A DNA stretch of 64,000 nt from Myxococcales bacterium (GTDB taxonomy: Bacteria; Myxococcota_A; Polyangia; Palsa-1104). Positions 36,626 through 46,530 of this stretch are shown one piece after another (position 1 is the stretch's first letter; each line of letters opens with the position of its first letter). The translations under genes were made by a program, and so were the position numbers. The stretch spans positions 91,082 through 155,081 of the forward strand of contig PNAM01000078.1 in assembly GCA_003170275.1 (NCBI GenBank). Reading direction: 5' to 3'. The notes below the pieces were generated by a model. It did no database searches. It was not told the DNA's origin and worked only from the letters and a program-made list of their open reading frames with translations.

Positions 36626-37144
36626 CTACTTCGCGCGGCCGCCGGCCAGGCGCTGCTCGAGCTCGTTGTACGCCTGGGTCAGCGACATGGTGAGCTGCGT
36701 CGCGGTCTTGTGCTTCATCGGGTTCCCCACGTGGAGATCCGGGTGGTACTTGCGCATCAGCCGCCGGAACGATTTCTTCACGTCCTCGAACGGCGCGCCG
36801 TAGGGCGTCTCGAGCTGCGCGTACAGCTCGCGCAGGTGCTTGTCCGAACCGGGCGGCGCCGGCCGCGGCGGCGGGCGTTTCGAGGACGTCGATGACGACG
36901 ACGGCGGCTTGCGCGGCATGGTCTTGCGCTGCGCCGCCCGCTCGCGCGCCGCCTTCTCGGCCTGCGTCCGAATCTGCACCTCGTCGGCCTCGCGCAAGCG
37001 CCGCTCGCGACGCCGCCGCAGCTCGGCCTCGAGCTCGTCGTCGGTGAGCTGGTCGATCGTGGTGTCCGCCGGCGCCCCCGCCTTGTCCAGAAGCGCGTTC
37101 AGGTTCGCCTTGGCGAGATCGATCAGCCGTTTGCCGAGACTCAC
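36626..37144 (-). CDS. J-domain protein with C-terminal DnaJ domain (172 aa)
   Basis: A helical Arg/Glu-rich N-terminus and Pro/Ser linker precede a J domain at residues about 108-165 (YGAPFEDVKKSFRRLMRKYHPDLH, HPD motif intact). J domains stimulate DnaK ATPase. Having it at the C-terminus is unusual. Its ATG overlaps the RNase E/G stop by 4 nt, so it may recruit DnaK to RNA-processing complexes; that link is inference. Confidence 0.85.
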   Translation of the reverse strand: MSLGKRLIDLAKANLNALLDKAGAPADTTIDQLTDDELEAELRRRRERRLREADEVQIRTQAEKAARERAAQRKTMPRKPPSSSSTSSKRPPPRPAPPGSDKHLRELYAQLETPYGAPFEDVKKSFRRLMRKYHPDLHVGNPMKHKTATQLTMSLTQAYNELEQRLAGGRAK

Positions 37145-38688
37145 GTTTCCTGGCTCTGCTCCATCTTACGGTGCTCGGCCGCATCCCGCCCCTGAATCTC
37201 GAACTTCTCTAAATGAAATCGTTTTTTCGCCTGAACGATGATCTTCTTCTGCAGGCGCTTCTCGAGCTCTTCGATGTACTGCTGCTCGACGGTGACCAGG
37301 ATGTCGGCGATCTCCGGGTTGCAGATCACCAGCAGCGCGTCCTCCGGGAACGAGTGTCCGTCGCGCCGCAGCTCGCGCAAGATCTCGTAGCACACCGTGA
37401 TCTTGGACTTGATGTAGCCCTTGCCCTCGCAGTACGGGCACGGCTCGGTGAGCATGCGCCCGAGCGATTCGCGCGTGCGCTTGCGGGTCATCTCGACCAG
37501 GCCGAGCTCGGAGATCTTGGTGACGTTGGCCTTGGCCTTGTCCTGGCGCAACGCCTCTTCGAACGCGCGCATCACCTTCTCACGGTTCGCGTCGCGGTCC
37601 ATGTCGATGAAGTCGACGATGATCATGCCGCCGATGTTGCGCAGGCGGAGCTGGTCGGCGACTTCCTTGCACGCCTCGAGGTTGGTCTTGGTGATGGTCT
37701 CCTCGAGCGACTTCTTGCCGACGAACTTGCCGGTGTTGACGTCGATCGCGGTGAGCGCCTCGCCCTGGTCGACGATCAGCGACCCGCCCGACCGCAAGGG
37801 CACCTTCTTCTCGAGCGCGCGATCGATCTCCGCTTCGATGCCATACCCGTCGAAGATCGGGTCGCGGCCTTCGTACAGCTCGATCTTGCCGGTGAAGTCG
37901 GGCATGAACGCGTTGACGAACTTCATCAAGCGCTCGTACTCCGACTTCGAGTCGACGATCAGCTTGTCCACGTCGGGCGTGAACAGATCGCGCACCGTCC
38001 GCAGCAGCAGATCGAGATCGTTGTAGAGGAGCGCCGGCGCGCGCGCCGACTTGTTCTTCTGCAGGATCGAGTTCCACAGCTTGATCAGGAACTCCATGTC
38101 CGCGCGCAGCTCTTTTTCGCTCACCCCTTCGGCGACGGTGCGGACGATGAACCCCGCGCCCTCCGGCCGCATGCTGTCGACGATCGCGCGCAGCCGCTTG
38201 CGTTCCTTCTCCGCGCCGATGCGCCGCGAGATGCCGACGTGATCGACCGTCGGCATGAACACCAGGTTGCGACCGGGGAGCGACACGTACGCGGTCGAGC
38301 GCGCGCCCTTGGTGCCGATGGGCGCCTTGGCCACCTGGATGAGGATCTCCTGGTTTTCCTTCACCAGGTCCTCGATGCGGGCGTGGTGCTGGTTCTTGCC
38401 GCCTTTGGCGCCGTGCGGCTCGTCCGAATCGAGGAACAGGGACTTGAAGTCCTCGGGCGCACCGCGCACGTCGGCGACGTACAAAAACGCCGCCTTCTCC
38501 ACGCCGATGTCGACGAACGCCGCCTGCATGCCCGGAAGCACGCGGCGCACCCGTCCCTTGTAGATGTTGCCGACGATGCCCCGCTCGCGGCGCCGCTCGA
38601 TATAGAGCTCGACGAGCTGCCCTTTTTCGATGAGTGCGACGCGAGTCTCCGGCCCGTCGGCGTTGATGACGAGAAGATCTCCAGCCAC
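37141..38688 (-). CDS. Ribonuclease E/G family endoribonuclease
   Basis: 515 aa. The N-terminal VALIEKGQLVELYIERRRERGIVGNIYKGRVRRVLPGMQAAFVDIG is the S1/RNase H-like region; SGGSLIVDQGEALTAIDVNTGKFVG and IIVDFIDMDRDANREKV carry the catalytic Asp residues; CPYCEGKG is the zinc-link. It has no long C-terminal scaffold, so it is closer in size to RNase G. It processes rRNA and degrades mRNA. GTG start; a candidate divergent small RNA begins 177 nt upstream. Confidence 0.93.
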   Translation of the reverse strand: MAGDLLVINADGPETRVALIEKGQLVELYIERRRERGIVGNIYKGRVRRVLPGMQAAFVDIGVEKAAFLYVADVRGAPEDFKSLFLDSDEPHGAKGGKNQHHARIEDLVKENQEILIQVAKAPIGTKGARSTAYVSLPGRNLVFMPTVDHVGISRRIGAEKERKRLRAIVDSMRPEGAGFIVRTVAEGVSEKELRADMEFLIKLWNSILQKNKSARAPALLYNDLDLLLRTVRDLFTPDVDKLIVDSKSEYERLMKFVNAFMPDFTGKIELYEGRDPIFDGYGIEAEIDRALEKKVPLRSGGSLIVDQGEALTAIDVNTGKFVGKKSLEETITKTNLEACKEVADQLRLRNIGGMIIVDFIDMDRDANREKVMRAFEEALRQDKAKANVTKISELGLVEMTRKRTRESLGRMLTEPCPYCEGKGYIKSKITVCYEILRELRRDGHSFPEDALLVICNPEIADILVTVEQQYIEELEKRLQKKIIVQAKKRFHLEKFEIQGRDAAEHRKMEQSQET

Positions 38689-38838
38689 GATAGTCTTACC
38701 TACTATGCAAAAAGTAGCGGGTTACCTGGCAAGCCTGACGGGGATGTCAGAGAGTACCGGCCCCCGCGCTCGAAAGCGACGACCGAAGTACCACGTTACC
38801 CCGCGTCGCACAAGGATTTAGGCTCCGCCGTGCAGTCG

Positions 38839-38854
38839 TGGCACATGCGTTGCT
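38839..38854 (+). promoter_or_regulatory. Sigma-54 (-24/-12) promoter
   Basis: TGGCACATGCGTTGCT matches the sigma-54 consensus TGGCAC-N5-TTGC(A/T) at every defined base, with GG (38840-38841) and GC (38852-38853) exactly ten bases apart. It is intergenic, in the 340-nt gap 38689-39028, and points to a start near 38865. The 150 nt before it hold no convincing gene, only weak inverted repeats that could be activator sites. Confidence 0.7.
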
Positions 38855-38864
38855 CATGCATCCC

Positions 38865-39021
38865 ATCACTCCTCCCTGCCGGGGGCTCGGGACCCGGCGA
38901 TAACTTAAGCTCCGAGACGGGCGATAACCTAGACTACGACCGCCCGACAGGAGCAGCAGGATTAGAAGTAGCTTGGTTTGGGGACCCCTGGAGGCCGACG
39001 CCTCCAGGGGTTCATTTTTTT
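38865..39021 (+). ncRNA. Candidate sigma-54-dependent small RNA (about 157 nt)
   Basis: Boundaries follow from the sigma-54 promoter (start about 12 nt past the GC) and the intrinsic terminator. Predicted elements: a C-rich 5-prime end (CACTCCTCCCTGCC); hairpin 1 GCCGGG/CCCGGC (38878-38898); a possible alternative pairing CTCGG/CCGAG (38886-38916); hairpin 2 CGGGCG/CGCCCG (38918-38946); an A/G-rich single strand; and the terminator hairpin. The phrase GCGATAAC occurs twice (38898-38905 and 38922-38929), the second inside the hairpin 2 loop. No ORF with a ribosome site. Homology to any known RNA family was not testable. Confidence 0.55.
38984..39021 (+). terminator. Strong intrinsic terminator
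   Basis: A perfect 12-bp stem ACCCCTGGAGGC / GCCTCCAGGGGT with a 4-nt loop, followed by TCATTTTTTT. The U-tract is on the plus strand, so it ends plus-strand transcription, although no plus-strand protein gene lies upstream. It stops 7 nt before the end of the minus-strand protease gene. Confidence 0.8.
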
Positions 39022-39028
39022 GGGCTGG

Positions 39029-40870
<1,842 letters not shown>

Positions 40871-40937
40871 GGCGGACCTCCAGACTCTACATAGTATATA
40901 CGCGGATTGAAGCAAGCGCCTGCCCGGGGACCCCCAA

Positions 40938-41657
40938 ATGACTGCTACTACACGTGCTGATTATGGAATCGATGCCCCCAAGGTGATCCTCAACTTCCTG
41001 GTGCTGGGCACCGTGCTGGTCCTGGCGGGGCTGGGGCTGCGCTTCGAGAAGGGTTTCGGCTGGGGGTGGGGGCTGGTGTGGTGGGGCTCGACCTGGTGGG
41101 CGACCGCGCTGTTGATGGTGATGTACGCCAAGTTCGGCAAGTTCCGGCAGCGCGATCGCATCCTCGATCTGGCGCAGCTGGGCGGGGGTGAGACGGTGCT
41201 CGACGTGGGGACCGGCCGCGGGCTGCTCGCGATCGGCGCGGCGCGGCGGCTGACGACCGGTCGCAGCATCGGCATCGACGTGTTCCAGAAAGAGGACCTG
41301 TCGGGCAACTCGCTCGAGCGCACGCAGGCCAACCTGGTCGCCGAGGGAGTCGAGGGCCGCGTGGAGATTCGCGCCGACGATGCGCGCAAGCTGTCGCTCG
41401 AGTCGGCCAGCGTGGACCGCGTGGTCTCGAACCTGTGCCTGCACAACCTCTACAAGAAGGACGAGCGGGCGCAGGCGTTGGCCGAGATCGTGCGCGTGCT
41501 CAAGCCCGGCGGGCGGGCGGTGATCTCCGACTACAAGCTGGTCGACGAGTACGCGGCGGCGTTTCGGGCGCACGGCCTGACGGTCGCCAAGCACGGCCCC
41601 TATCTAATGGATACCTTCCCGCCGCTGCGCATCGTGGTGGCGATCAAGCCAGCCTGA
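40938..41657 (+). CDS. SAM-dependent methyltransferase with N-terminal TM helices
   Basis: 239 aa. Two TM helices (about 16-34 and 44-64) precede a class I methyltransferase domain: VLDVGTGRGLLAIGAAR (motif I), a central DAR motif and LAEIVRVLKPGGRAVISDYK. It should methylate a membrane-associated or lipid substrate on the cytoplasmic side. Divergent from the S8 protease; the 67-nt gap contains TATATA-type sequence suited to promoters in both directions. Confidence 0.85.
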   Translation: MTATTRADYGIDAPKVILNFLVLGTVLVLAGLGLRFEKGFGWGWGLVWWGSTWWATALLMVMYAKFGKFRQRDRILDLAQLGGGETVLDVGTGRGLLAIGAARRLTTGRSIGIDVFQKEDLSGNSLERTQANLVAEGVEGRVEIRADDARKLSLESASVDRVVSNLCLHNLYKKDERAQALAEIVRVLKPGGRAVISDYKLVDEYAAAFRAHGLTVAKHGPYLMDTFPPLRIVVAIKPA

Positions 41658-41666
41658 GCGCGCGCG

Positions 41667-42992
41667 TCACACCAGCACGCGCTCGTCTTCCTCGACCACT
41701 TCCTCGCCGTTCTGCCACTGATCGGCGTCGCGCAGCCGCTCCTCGGTGAGGGTCTCGAAGAACGAGCGCATCTCGGGCAATGCGGCGAGCAGCCGCTCGA
41801 AGTAGTCGCGCGCGAGGAACAGCACCGTCGATTGGCGCGCCGCACGCACCGTCGCGGTCGCCACCGTGCCGCGCACCAGCGCGATCTCGCCGAACACCTC
41901 GCCCACCCGCAGCGTCGCGAGGGTGGACTCGAACGGCTCCTCGCCCTTGAGCACCTCGACCTCGCCGGCGAGCACCACGTAGAGCCCGCGCCCCACGTCG
42001 CCCTCGCGGATCAGATCGGTGCCCGGCGCGACGTCGTGGCCGGTGAAGCGGCGCGCCAGATCGACGCGCTGCTGCGGATTGAACGGCCGGAACAGCGGCG
42101 AGGTCGCGAGCAGGTTGCGCAGCAGGCGATCGCGCGTGAAGCGGTTGAGCGCCTCGGCGAGCTGGCCGAGCTCGTTGGCGGCGGCGCGCAGGGCGGTGAT
42201 GCCCATCTCCAGCAGATCGGCCTCGTTCACTACCGACACCGACGCCAGCCGCGGCTGCGCGGCGACCAGCGCCAGCTCGCCGAAGATCGATCCCTCGCTC
42301 AGGCGCGCCAGATCGGTCTGCCGGCCCAGCGCGTCGGTGTTGAAGACGCGCACTTGTCCGCCGGCGACCAGATAGAACGCATCGCCGGGCTCGCCCTCCC
42401 TGATCACCGGCGCGCCGTGCGGCAGGCGGCGCACGCGGATCTCCTTGAGCACGCGCGCGAACGACTCGGGGCCGAGCTCGGAGAGCAGCGGGACCGGCGG
42501 GAACAGCTCGGGGAAGTCCCCGAGGTCGGCGGTCGAGGCGGCGACGTTGGCTGCGTCGCGCGCGGCGGCCGCGACGTCGGGCGCCTGCGCGAGCTCGGGC
42601 GGGGCCACGTCGGCGTCGGGATCGGGCGGCGACAGGCGCGCGCCCGGCCTGGTTCCCTTGCCCTGCGCGATCTTCGGCGAGCCGTGGCCGTAGAGCACCG
42701 CCAGCGACTCGTAGAGCGAGTCGATCGGCGCGCCCAGCGACGACAGCGCCTGGCAGCACACCAGCGCGTGCAGCGGCCGGCCGCCCTGGATGTCGTAGAA
42801 CGCCACCGCCGCATACACGCGCTTGGCGAGATCGGGCAGGCGCGCGGTCACGAGCAGGTCGGCGACCTTCATGCGCGCGTCGAGGTCCGAGGGCTGCGCG
42901 GCGATGATCGCCTGGTACAGGCGAAACGCGCGTCCCAGATCGCCGAGCACGAGATAGCGGAGGGCCTGGGTCTTCAAGTCGGCGAGCCGCAT
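41667..42992 (-). CDS. Protein with helical-repeat N-terminus and two cyclic-nucleotide-binding domains (441 aa)
   Basis: Residues 1-110 are TPR-like helices (YLVLGDLGRAFRLYQAIIAAQPSDLDARMKVADLL). A linker leads to cNMP-binding domain 1 (about 165-285, APVIREGEPGDAFYLVAGGQVRV and IFGELALVAAQPRLASV) and domain 2 (about 295-420, TDLIREGDVGRGLYVVLAGEVEV and VFGEIALVRGTVATATV). The phosphate-binding Arg of cAMP receptors is replaced in part, so the ligand is uncertain. No DNA-binding domain. Confidence 0.88.
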   Translation of the reverse strand: MRLADLKTQALRYLVLGDLGRAFRLYQAIIAAQPSDLDARMKVADLLVTARLPDLAKRVYAAVAFYDIQGGRPLHALVCCQALSSLGAPIDSLYESLAVLYGHGSPKIAQGKGTRPGARLSPPDPDADVAPPELAQAPDVAAAARDAANVAASTADLGDFPELFPPVPLLSELGPESFARVLKEIRVRRLPHGAPVIREGEPGDAFYLVAGGQVRVFNTDALGRQTDLARLSEGSIFGELALVAAQPRLASVSVVNEADLLEMGITALRAAANELGQLAEALNRFTRDRLLRNLLATSPLFRPFNPQQRVDLARRFTGHDVAPGTDLIREGDVGRGLYVVLAGEVEVLKGEEPFESTLATLRVGEVFGEIALVRGTVATATVRAARQSTVLFLARDYFERLLAALPEMRSFFETLTEERLRDADQWQNGEEVVEEDERVLV

Positions 42993-43086
42993 GGGCGGCT
43001 CCAGAATACGCCAATTCGCCAGGGTCGTGAAAAGTCGGATATACTGATGCCCCAGCGTTCACTAGGGAGTGGGGCGACAGGGGCTG

Positions 43087-44268
43087 ATGAAGAAGAAGTG
43101 CGTCGGCTGTGAGAAGCTCATCCCGAGCGTGGCGCTCGACTGCGTGTTTTGCAGCGCCAAGCAGCCGGCGGAGTCTGCGTTGGCGGGGGCCATGCCGACC
43201 GGCGACGTGCACAATGCCGGAGAGGTGGGCGCGCAACCGGCGCAGCCGCTCTTGGGGATGCCGACGGCCGAGCTGAACGCGGTGGTGGCCAATTTCCAGG
43301 AGGCGCCGGTGACCGCGCCCGAGGGACACGTGGCGAGCAACGGCGGGAGCATTCCGTCGCAGGCGCGCCTGACCGCGGCGATTCCGGCGGTGCAGCTGCC
43401 GCCGGACGCGCAGGAGCTGGTCTCGTCGTCGAACGCATCGGCGCAAGCCGCGGCCGAGGCGGCGGCTGCGCCCGTCGAGCCGCTGCCGCCGCGCATGGTG
43501 GGCGCGTACGCCGAGCCGCGTCCGTTCTTCGGGCTGGGCCGCAGTGTGATGGGGATCGGCGGCGTGGTGTTGATCGCGCTGTTCTTCCTGCCGTGGCACG
43601 GGGTGAGCTCGTGGCAGCTGCTCGAGACGCTGAGCGGCGCCGATTTCGTGCGACAGCTGTTCTACCTGACCGGCGGCATCGTGCTGCTCTCGAGCGCGGT
43701 GCTGCCCTTGCCGTTCGCGTTTCGCGCGTGCATCGGCGCGGCGGTGGCGGCCACGCCGGTGCTGCTCGGCGCCGGTGGGGTGATCGACGGTTGGCGCGGC
43801 GTGGTCGCGGCGCTGGCGGTGATCGGGCTGCCCGCGACGCACCTGCTGCGCTCGCGCGCCAAGAGCTCGGCGGCGGCGCGCGGCCTGGTGATGGCGGCGG
43901 TGGCGGCGGTGATGATCTTGTACCTGGCGCCGATTCCGCGCGGCGTGCCGATCGTGGTGGTGCTCAACGATCTGATCCGCTCGGGCGACATCGGCTTGGC
44001 GGTGATGGGCATCTTCGTGTTGATCCCGCTGGTGTTCGCCGGGCTGTCGCTGCTCGGCTTGATGGGGCGCGATCTGACCGACGTGGGCGTGCTGTTGTCG
44101 GTGCTGATCCTGTTGTGGGCGCCGACGGTGGTGGCGCTCGAAGGGCTGGTCACCGACGACTACACGCAGCTCTACATCGCGCTCGCGCTCCTGTGGGCCA
44201 GCGCGACCGCCGCGTTGTCGTTGGCGCAATTGCTGTCGCTGGCCGCCCGCAACGACGCGCACGCGTGA
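43087..44268 (+). CDS. Zinc-ribbon polytopic membrane protein (393 aa)
   Basis: N-terminal zinc ribbon KKCVGCEKLIPSVALDCVFC, then about 110 low-complexity residues and seven to eight TM helices from about residue 155 to the end. Start at ATG after AGGGG. No transporter signature recognised. The stop overlaps the GTG of the amidase gene as GTGA, so they are coupled. Confidence 0.75.
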   Translation: MKKKCVGCEKLIPSVALDCVFCSAKQPAESALAGAMPTGDVHNAGEVGAQPAQPLLGMPTAELNAVVANFQEAPVTAPEGHVASNGGSIPSQARLTAAIPAVQLPPDAQELVSSSNASAQAAAEAAAAPVEPLPPRMVGAYAEPRPFFGLGRSVMGIGGVVLIALFFLPWHGVSSWQLLETLSGADFVRQLFYLTGGIVLLSSAVLPLPFAFRACIGAAVAATPVLLGAGGVIDGWRGVVAALAVIGLPATHLLRSRAKSSAAARGLVMAAVAAVMILYLAPIPRGVPIVVVLNDLIRSGDIGLAVMGIFVLIPLVFAGLSLLGLMGRDLTDVGVLLSVLILLWAPTVVALEGLVTDDYTQLYIALALLWASATAALSLAQLLSLAARNDAHA

Positions 44269-44948
44269 GCCTCCCCGGCCCTGGCCCTCGCCTGACGGCG
44301 CAGGGAAGGGCCATCGTCGGGCAGTCCGTTCTCGGCGCCTCGATCGAGGCCGAGCGGATGGGACCGGGCGGCGCGTTGCAGCTGCTGGTGTTCGGCGCGA
44401 TCCACGGCGACGAGCCGGAATCGGCCGAGCTGTGCCGCCGCTACCTTGCGCGCCTGCGTGAGGCGCCGCCGGTCGCCGACGTGCTGGTGGTGCCGGTGAC
44501 GAATCCCGATGGGCTCGCACGCGCGTCGAAGGACAACCGGCGCGACGTCGACCTGAACCGCAACTTCGCCGCGCGCTCGTGGGTGGCGACGCACCCGCCG
44601 GGTTATTTCCCCGGGACGGCGCCGCTGTCGGAGCCCGAGTCGCTGGCGATCGCGCGGCTGGTCGACTCGCTCGCGCCGCGCGTGATTGTCGCGGTGCACC
44701 AGCCGTTTCGCTGCGTGAACTGGGACGGCCCGGCCGCTGAGCTCGCGGCGCGCATGAGCCAGGCTTGCGGCTATCCGGCGGTGGCCTCGGTCGGCTATCC
44801 GACGCCCGGCTCGTTCGGCGCCTGCTACGGCGTCGATCGCGGCCTGCCGGTAATCACGCTCGAGCTGCCGCGGCTCGTCGAGGAAGCCGATTACGTGGCC
44901 TGCATGCAGGCGCTCGACTACGCTACAATATGGCGAGCCAAGCCATGA
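44265..44948 (+). CDS. MpaA-like M14 peptidase (murein peptide amidase type)
   Basis: 227 aa. Zinc ligands GAIHGDEPES (HxxE) and VAVHQP, the DLNRNF substrate motif and the ITLELP catalytic Glu match the short M14 carboxypeptidases related to MpaA, which cleaves the gamma-D-Glu-DAP bond of murein tripeptide in the cytoplasm. No signal peptide. The N-terminal 15 residues are encoded by a copy of the dispersed repeat (44285-44310). GTG start, 4-nt overlap with the previous gene; the next gene starts inside its last 19 nt. Confidence 0.85.
   Translation: MSLPGPGPRLTAQGRAIVGQSVLGASIEAERMGPGGALQLLVFGAIHGDEPESAELCRRYLARLREAPPVADVLVVPVTNPDGLARASKDNRRDVDLNRNFAARSWVATHPPGYFPGTAPLSEPESLAIARLVDSLAPRVIVAVHQPFRCVNWDGPAAELAARMSQACGYPAVASVGYPTPGSFGACYGVDRGLPVITLELPRLVEEADYVACMQALDYATIWRAKP
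44285..44310 (+). repeat. Dispersed palindromic repeat, copy 1 (diverged)
   Basis: CCCTCGCCTGACGGCGCAGG followed by GAAGGG. It aligns with the reverse complements of copies 2 and 3 with three or four differences and lies inside the 5-prime end of the amidase gene. Confidence 0.5.
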
Positions 44949-46336
44949 AGCCTGCTGTCGAGATCAACTGGCTGGACCTGACCGAGCTGCACGTGGTCAA
45001 GAAGCTGCGGCACATCGTGCGCCGCCGCTTCGGGGTCGAGCTCGGCTTCGCCAACGGCTCGGGCGAGCGGGTCGACGGGCCGGCCGATTGCGCGCCGTGC
45101 GCCCGCCAGGCGCTGGCAGCGGTCGGGCCGTCGTTGCACACCACGTTCTTCGAGTGCACGCAGCACCACCGCCGCGAGGTCGCCAGCCCGATCCTGCTCG
45201 ACGGGGTGCTGATCGGCTGCGCGTTCGTCGCCACCTCGCCGCAGGGCGACGAGGAGTTCCTGGCCGAGCTGCTCGAGCTGTCGGCCGAGGAGATGGTCAC
45301 GTTCTCCGTCGAGACCGGCAAGCGCGAGCGGCGCGATCTGGCCGGTGGCCGCGAGTTCGCCACCCGCTATCCGTACGAGGGCATCGTCGGCAAGAGCCGG
45401 CCGATGCAGGAGCTGTATCGCCTGCTCGACAAGGTGATCGACTCCGACTCGACGGTGCTGGTCAACGGCGAGAACGGCACCGGCAAGGAGCTGATCGCCA
45501 AGGCCATCCACTACAACTCGCCGCGCGTGCACGAGCGCTTCGTGGTGCAGAACTGCTCGGCGTTCAACGACAACCTGCTCGACTCCGAGCTGTTCGGCCA
45601 CAAGAAGGGCGCGTTCACCGGCGCGATCGCCGACAAGCAGGGCCTGTTCGAGGTGGCCCACCGCGGGACCTTTTTTCTCGACGAGATCGGCGACATGTCG
45701 CCGTCGCTGCAGGTCAAGGTGCTGCGCGTGCTGCAAGAGGGCACCTTCACGCCGGTCGGCGACACGCAGTCGCGTCAGGTGGACGTGCGGATCATCGCGG
45801 CGACCAACCGCGATCTGAAGCGCATGGTCGAGCGCGGCGAATTTCGCGAGGACCTGTACTACCGCGTCAACGTGATCAGCCTGACCGTGCCGCCGTTGCG
45901 CGATCGGCGCGAGGACATCCCGGTGCTGATCGAGCACTTCCTCAAGCGCAACGCCAAGGGCCGGCGGCTCAAGGTCAAGCGGCTGTCGCAGGGCTGCCTC
46001 GATCGCATCCTCGAGTATCCGTTCCCCGGCAACATCCGCGAGCTGGAGAACGAGATCGAGCGCCTGGTGGTGCTGGCGGGGGACGACAAGCTGATCGGCG
46101 AGGAGCTGCTCTCGCCGCGCATGCGCGCGGACAGCGGAAAAGAGGAGCCGGGCGCGCCCGTGGGCCCGTCGTCGCTGCCGTCGGCCGTCGACGCGCTCGA
46201 GCGCAACCTGATCTACGAAGTGCTCAAGCGGACCCACTGGAACAAGACCAAGGCCGCCCAGGAGTTGCGCATAAGTCGCCGCAACCTCATCCGAAAAGTG
46301 AACAAGTACAAGCTCGAGCAGCGCCGCACCCGCTGA
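44930..46336 (+). CDS. Sigma-54-dependent transcriptional activator with PocR-like sensor
   Basis: 468 aa enhancer-binding protein. Residues about 10-105 resemble a PocR-type sensory domain with Cys54, Cys57, Cys76 and His79/80 as possible ligands. The AAA+ domain has Walker A GENGTGKE (180-187), the sigma-54 contact loop GAFTGA (227-232) and Walker B FFLDEIGDM. The C-terminus is a Fis-type helix-turn-helix (NKTKAAQELRISRRNLIRKV). No receiver domain, so it probably senses a ligand or metal directly. It could act at the sigma-54 promoter at 38839; unproven. Confidence 0.93.
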   Translation: MASQAMKPAVEINWLDLTELHVVKKLRHIVRRRFGVELGFANGSGERVDGPADCAPCARQALAAVGPSLHTTFFECTQHHRREVASPILLDGVLIGCAFVATSPQGDEEFLAELLELSAEEMVTFSVETGKRERRDLAGGREFATRYPYEGIVGKSRPMQELYRLLDKVIDSDSTVLVNGENGTGKELIAKAIHYNSPRVHERFVVQNCSAFNDNLLDSELFGHKKGAFTGAIADKQGLFEVAHRGTFFLDEIGDMSPSLQVKVLRVLQEGTFTPVGDTQSRQVDVRIIAATNRDLKRMVERGEFREDLYYRVNVISLTVPPLRDRREDIPVLIEHFLKRNAKGRRLKVKRLSQGCLDRILEYPFPGNIRELENEIERLVVLAGDDKLIGEELLSPRMRADSGKEEPGAPVGPSSLPSAVDALERNLIYEVLKRTHWNKTKAAQELRISRRNLIRKVNKYKLEQRRTR

Positions 46337-46344
46337 GTACGAAG

Positions 46345-46398
46345 TTACCGCGATCTTACAGTCCGCTTACAGTTCGTTCATCGAGCGGGCCGTATGAT
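46345..46398 (+). promoter_or_regulatory. Three 11-bp-phased TTAC(C/A)G repeats upstream of a -10 element
   Basis: TTACCG (46345), TTACAG (46356) and TTACAG (46367) are spaced at exactly 11 bp, on one face of the helix, and the last two belong to near-identical units CTTACAGTCCG and CTTACAGTTCG. TATGAT (46393-46398) follows as a -10. This is the layout of tandem sites for OmpR/PhoB-family response regulators. The target is the 36-aa gene at 46419. Confidence 0.6.
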
Positions 46399-46418
46399 GT
46401 CTTCGAAGCGAGGGGAAC

Positions 46419-46529
46419 ATGCGAGTCATTGGGGACTACACCTTGGGGTTGGCGATCGTCCTGGCGCACCTGGTCTGGATCGCGCTGCAGGGCGATCCGG
46501 CGCAGCTCGAGACGCGGCTCGGCTCGTAG
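46419..46529 (+). CDS. Small single-pass membrane protein (36 aa)
   Basis: MRVIGDYTLGLAIVLAHLVW and a short soluble tail ending ETRLGS. One TM helix (about 8-24). The ATG follows GGGGA with good spacing, and the repeat-type promoter at 46345-46398 points at it. Its TAG ends 1 nt before the end of convergent thiD. Small membrane proteins of this size often regulate a sensor kinase or transporter; no partner is identified. Confidence 0.55.
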   Translation: MRVIGDYTLGLAIVLAHLVWIALQGDPAQLETRLGS

Positions 46530-46530
46530 C

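Noticed and set aside
38705..38821. Short plus-strand ORF (38 codons) upstream of the sRNA
   Set aside because: No ribosome site, ends before the sigma-54 promoter and has basic, low-complexity content.
38898..38946. The GCGATAAC duplication as a CRISPR-like or tandem repeat
   Set aside because: Only two short copies with different flanks; better explained as part of the predicted RNA structure.
41644..44520. A 958-codon minus-strand open frame across three genes
   Set aside because: It is Arg/Pro/His-rich, antisense to clear genes and arises because stop codons are rare in the alternative frames of very GC-rich DNA.
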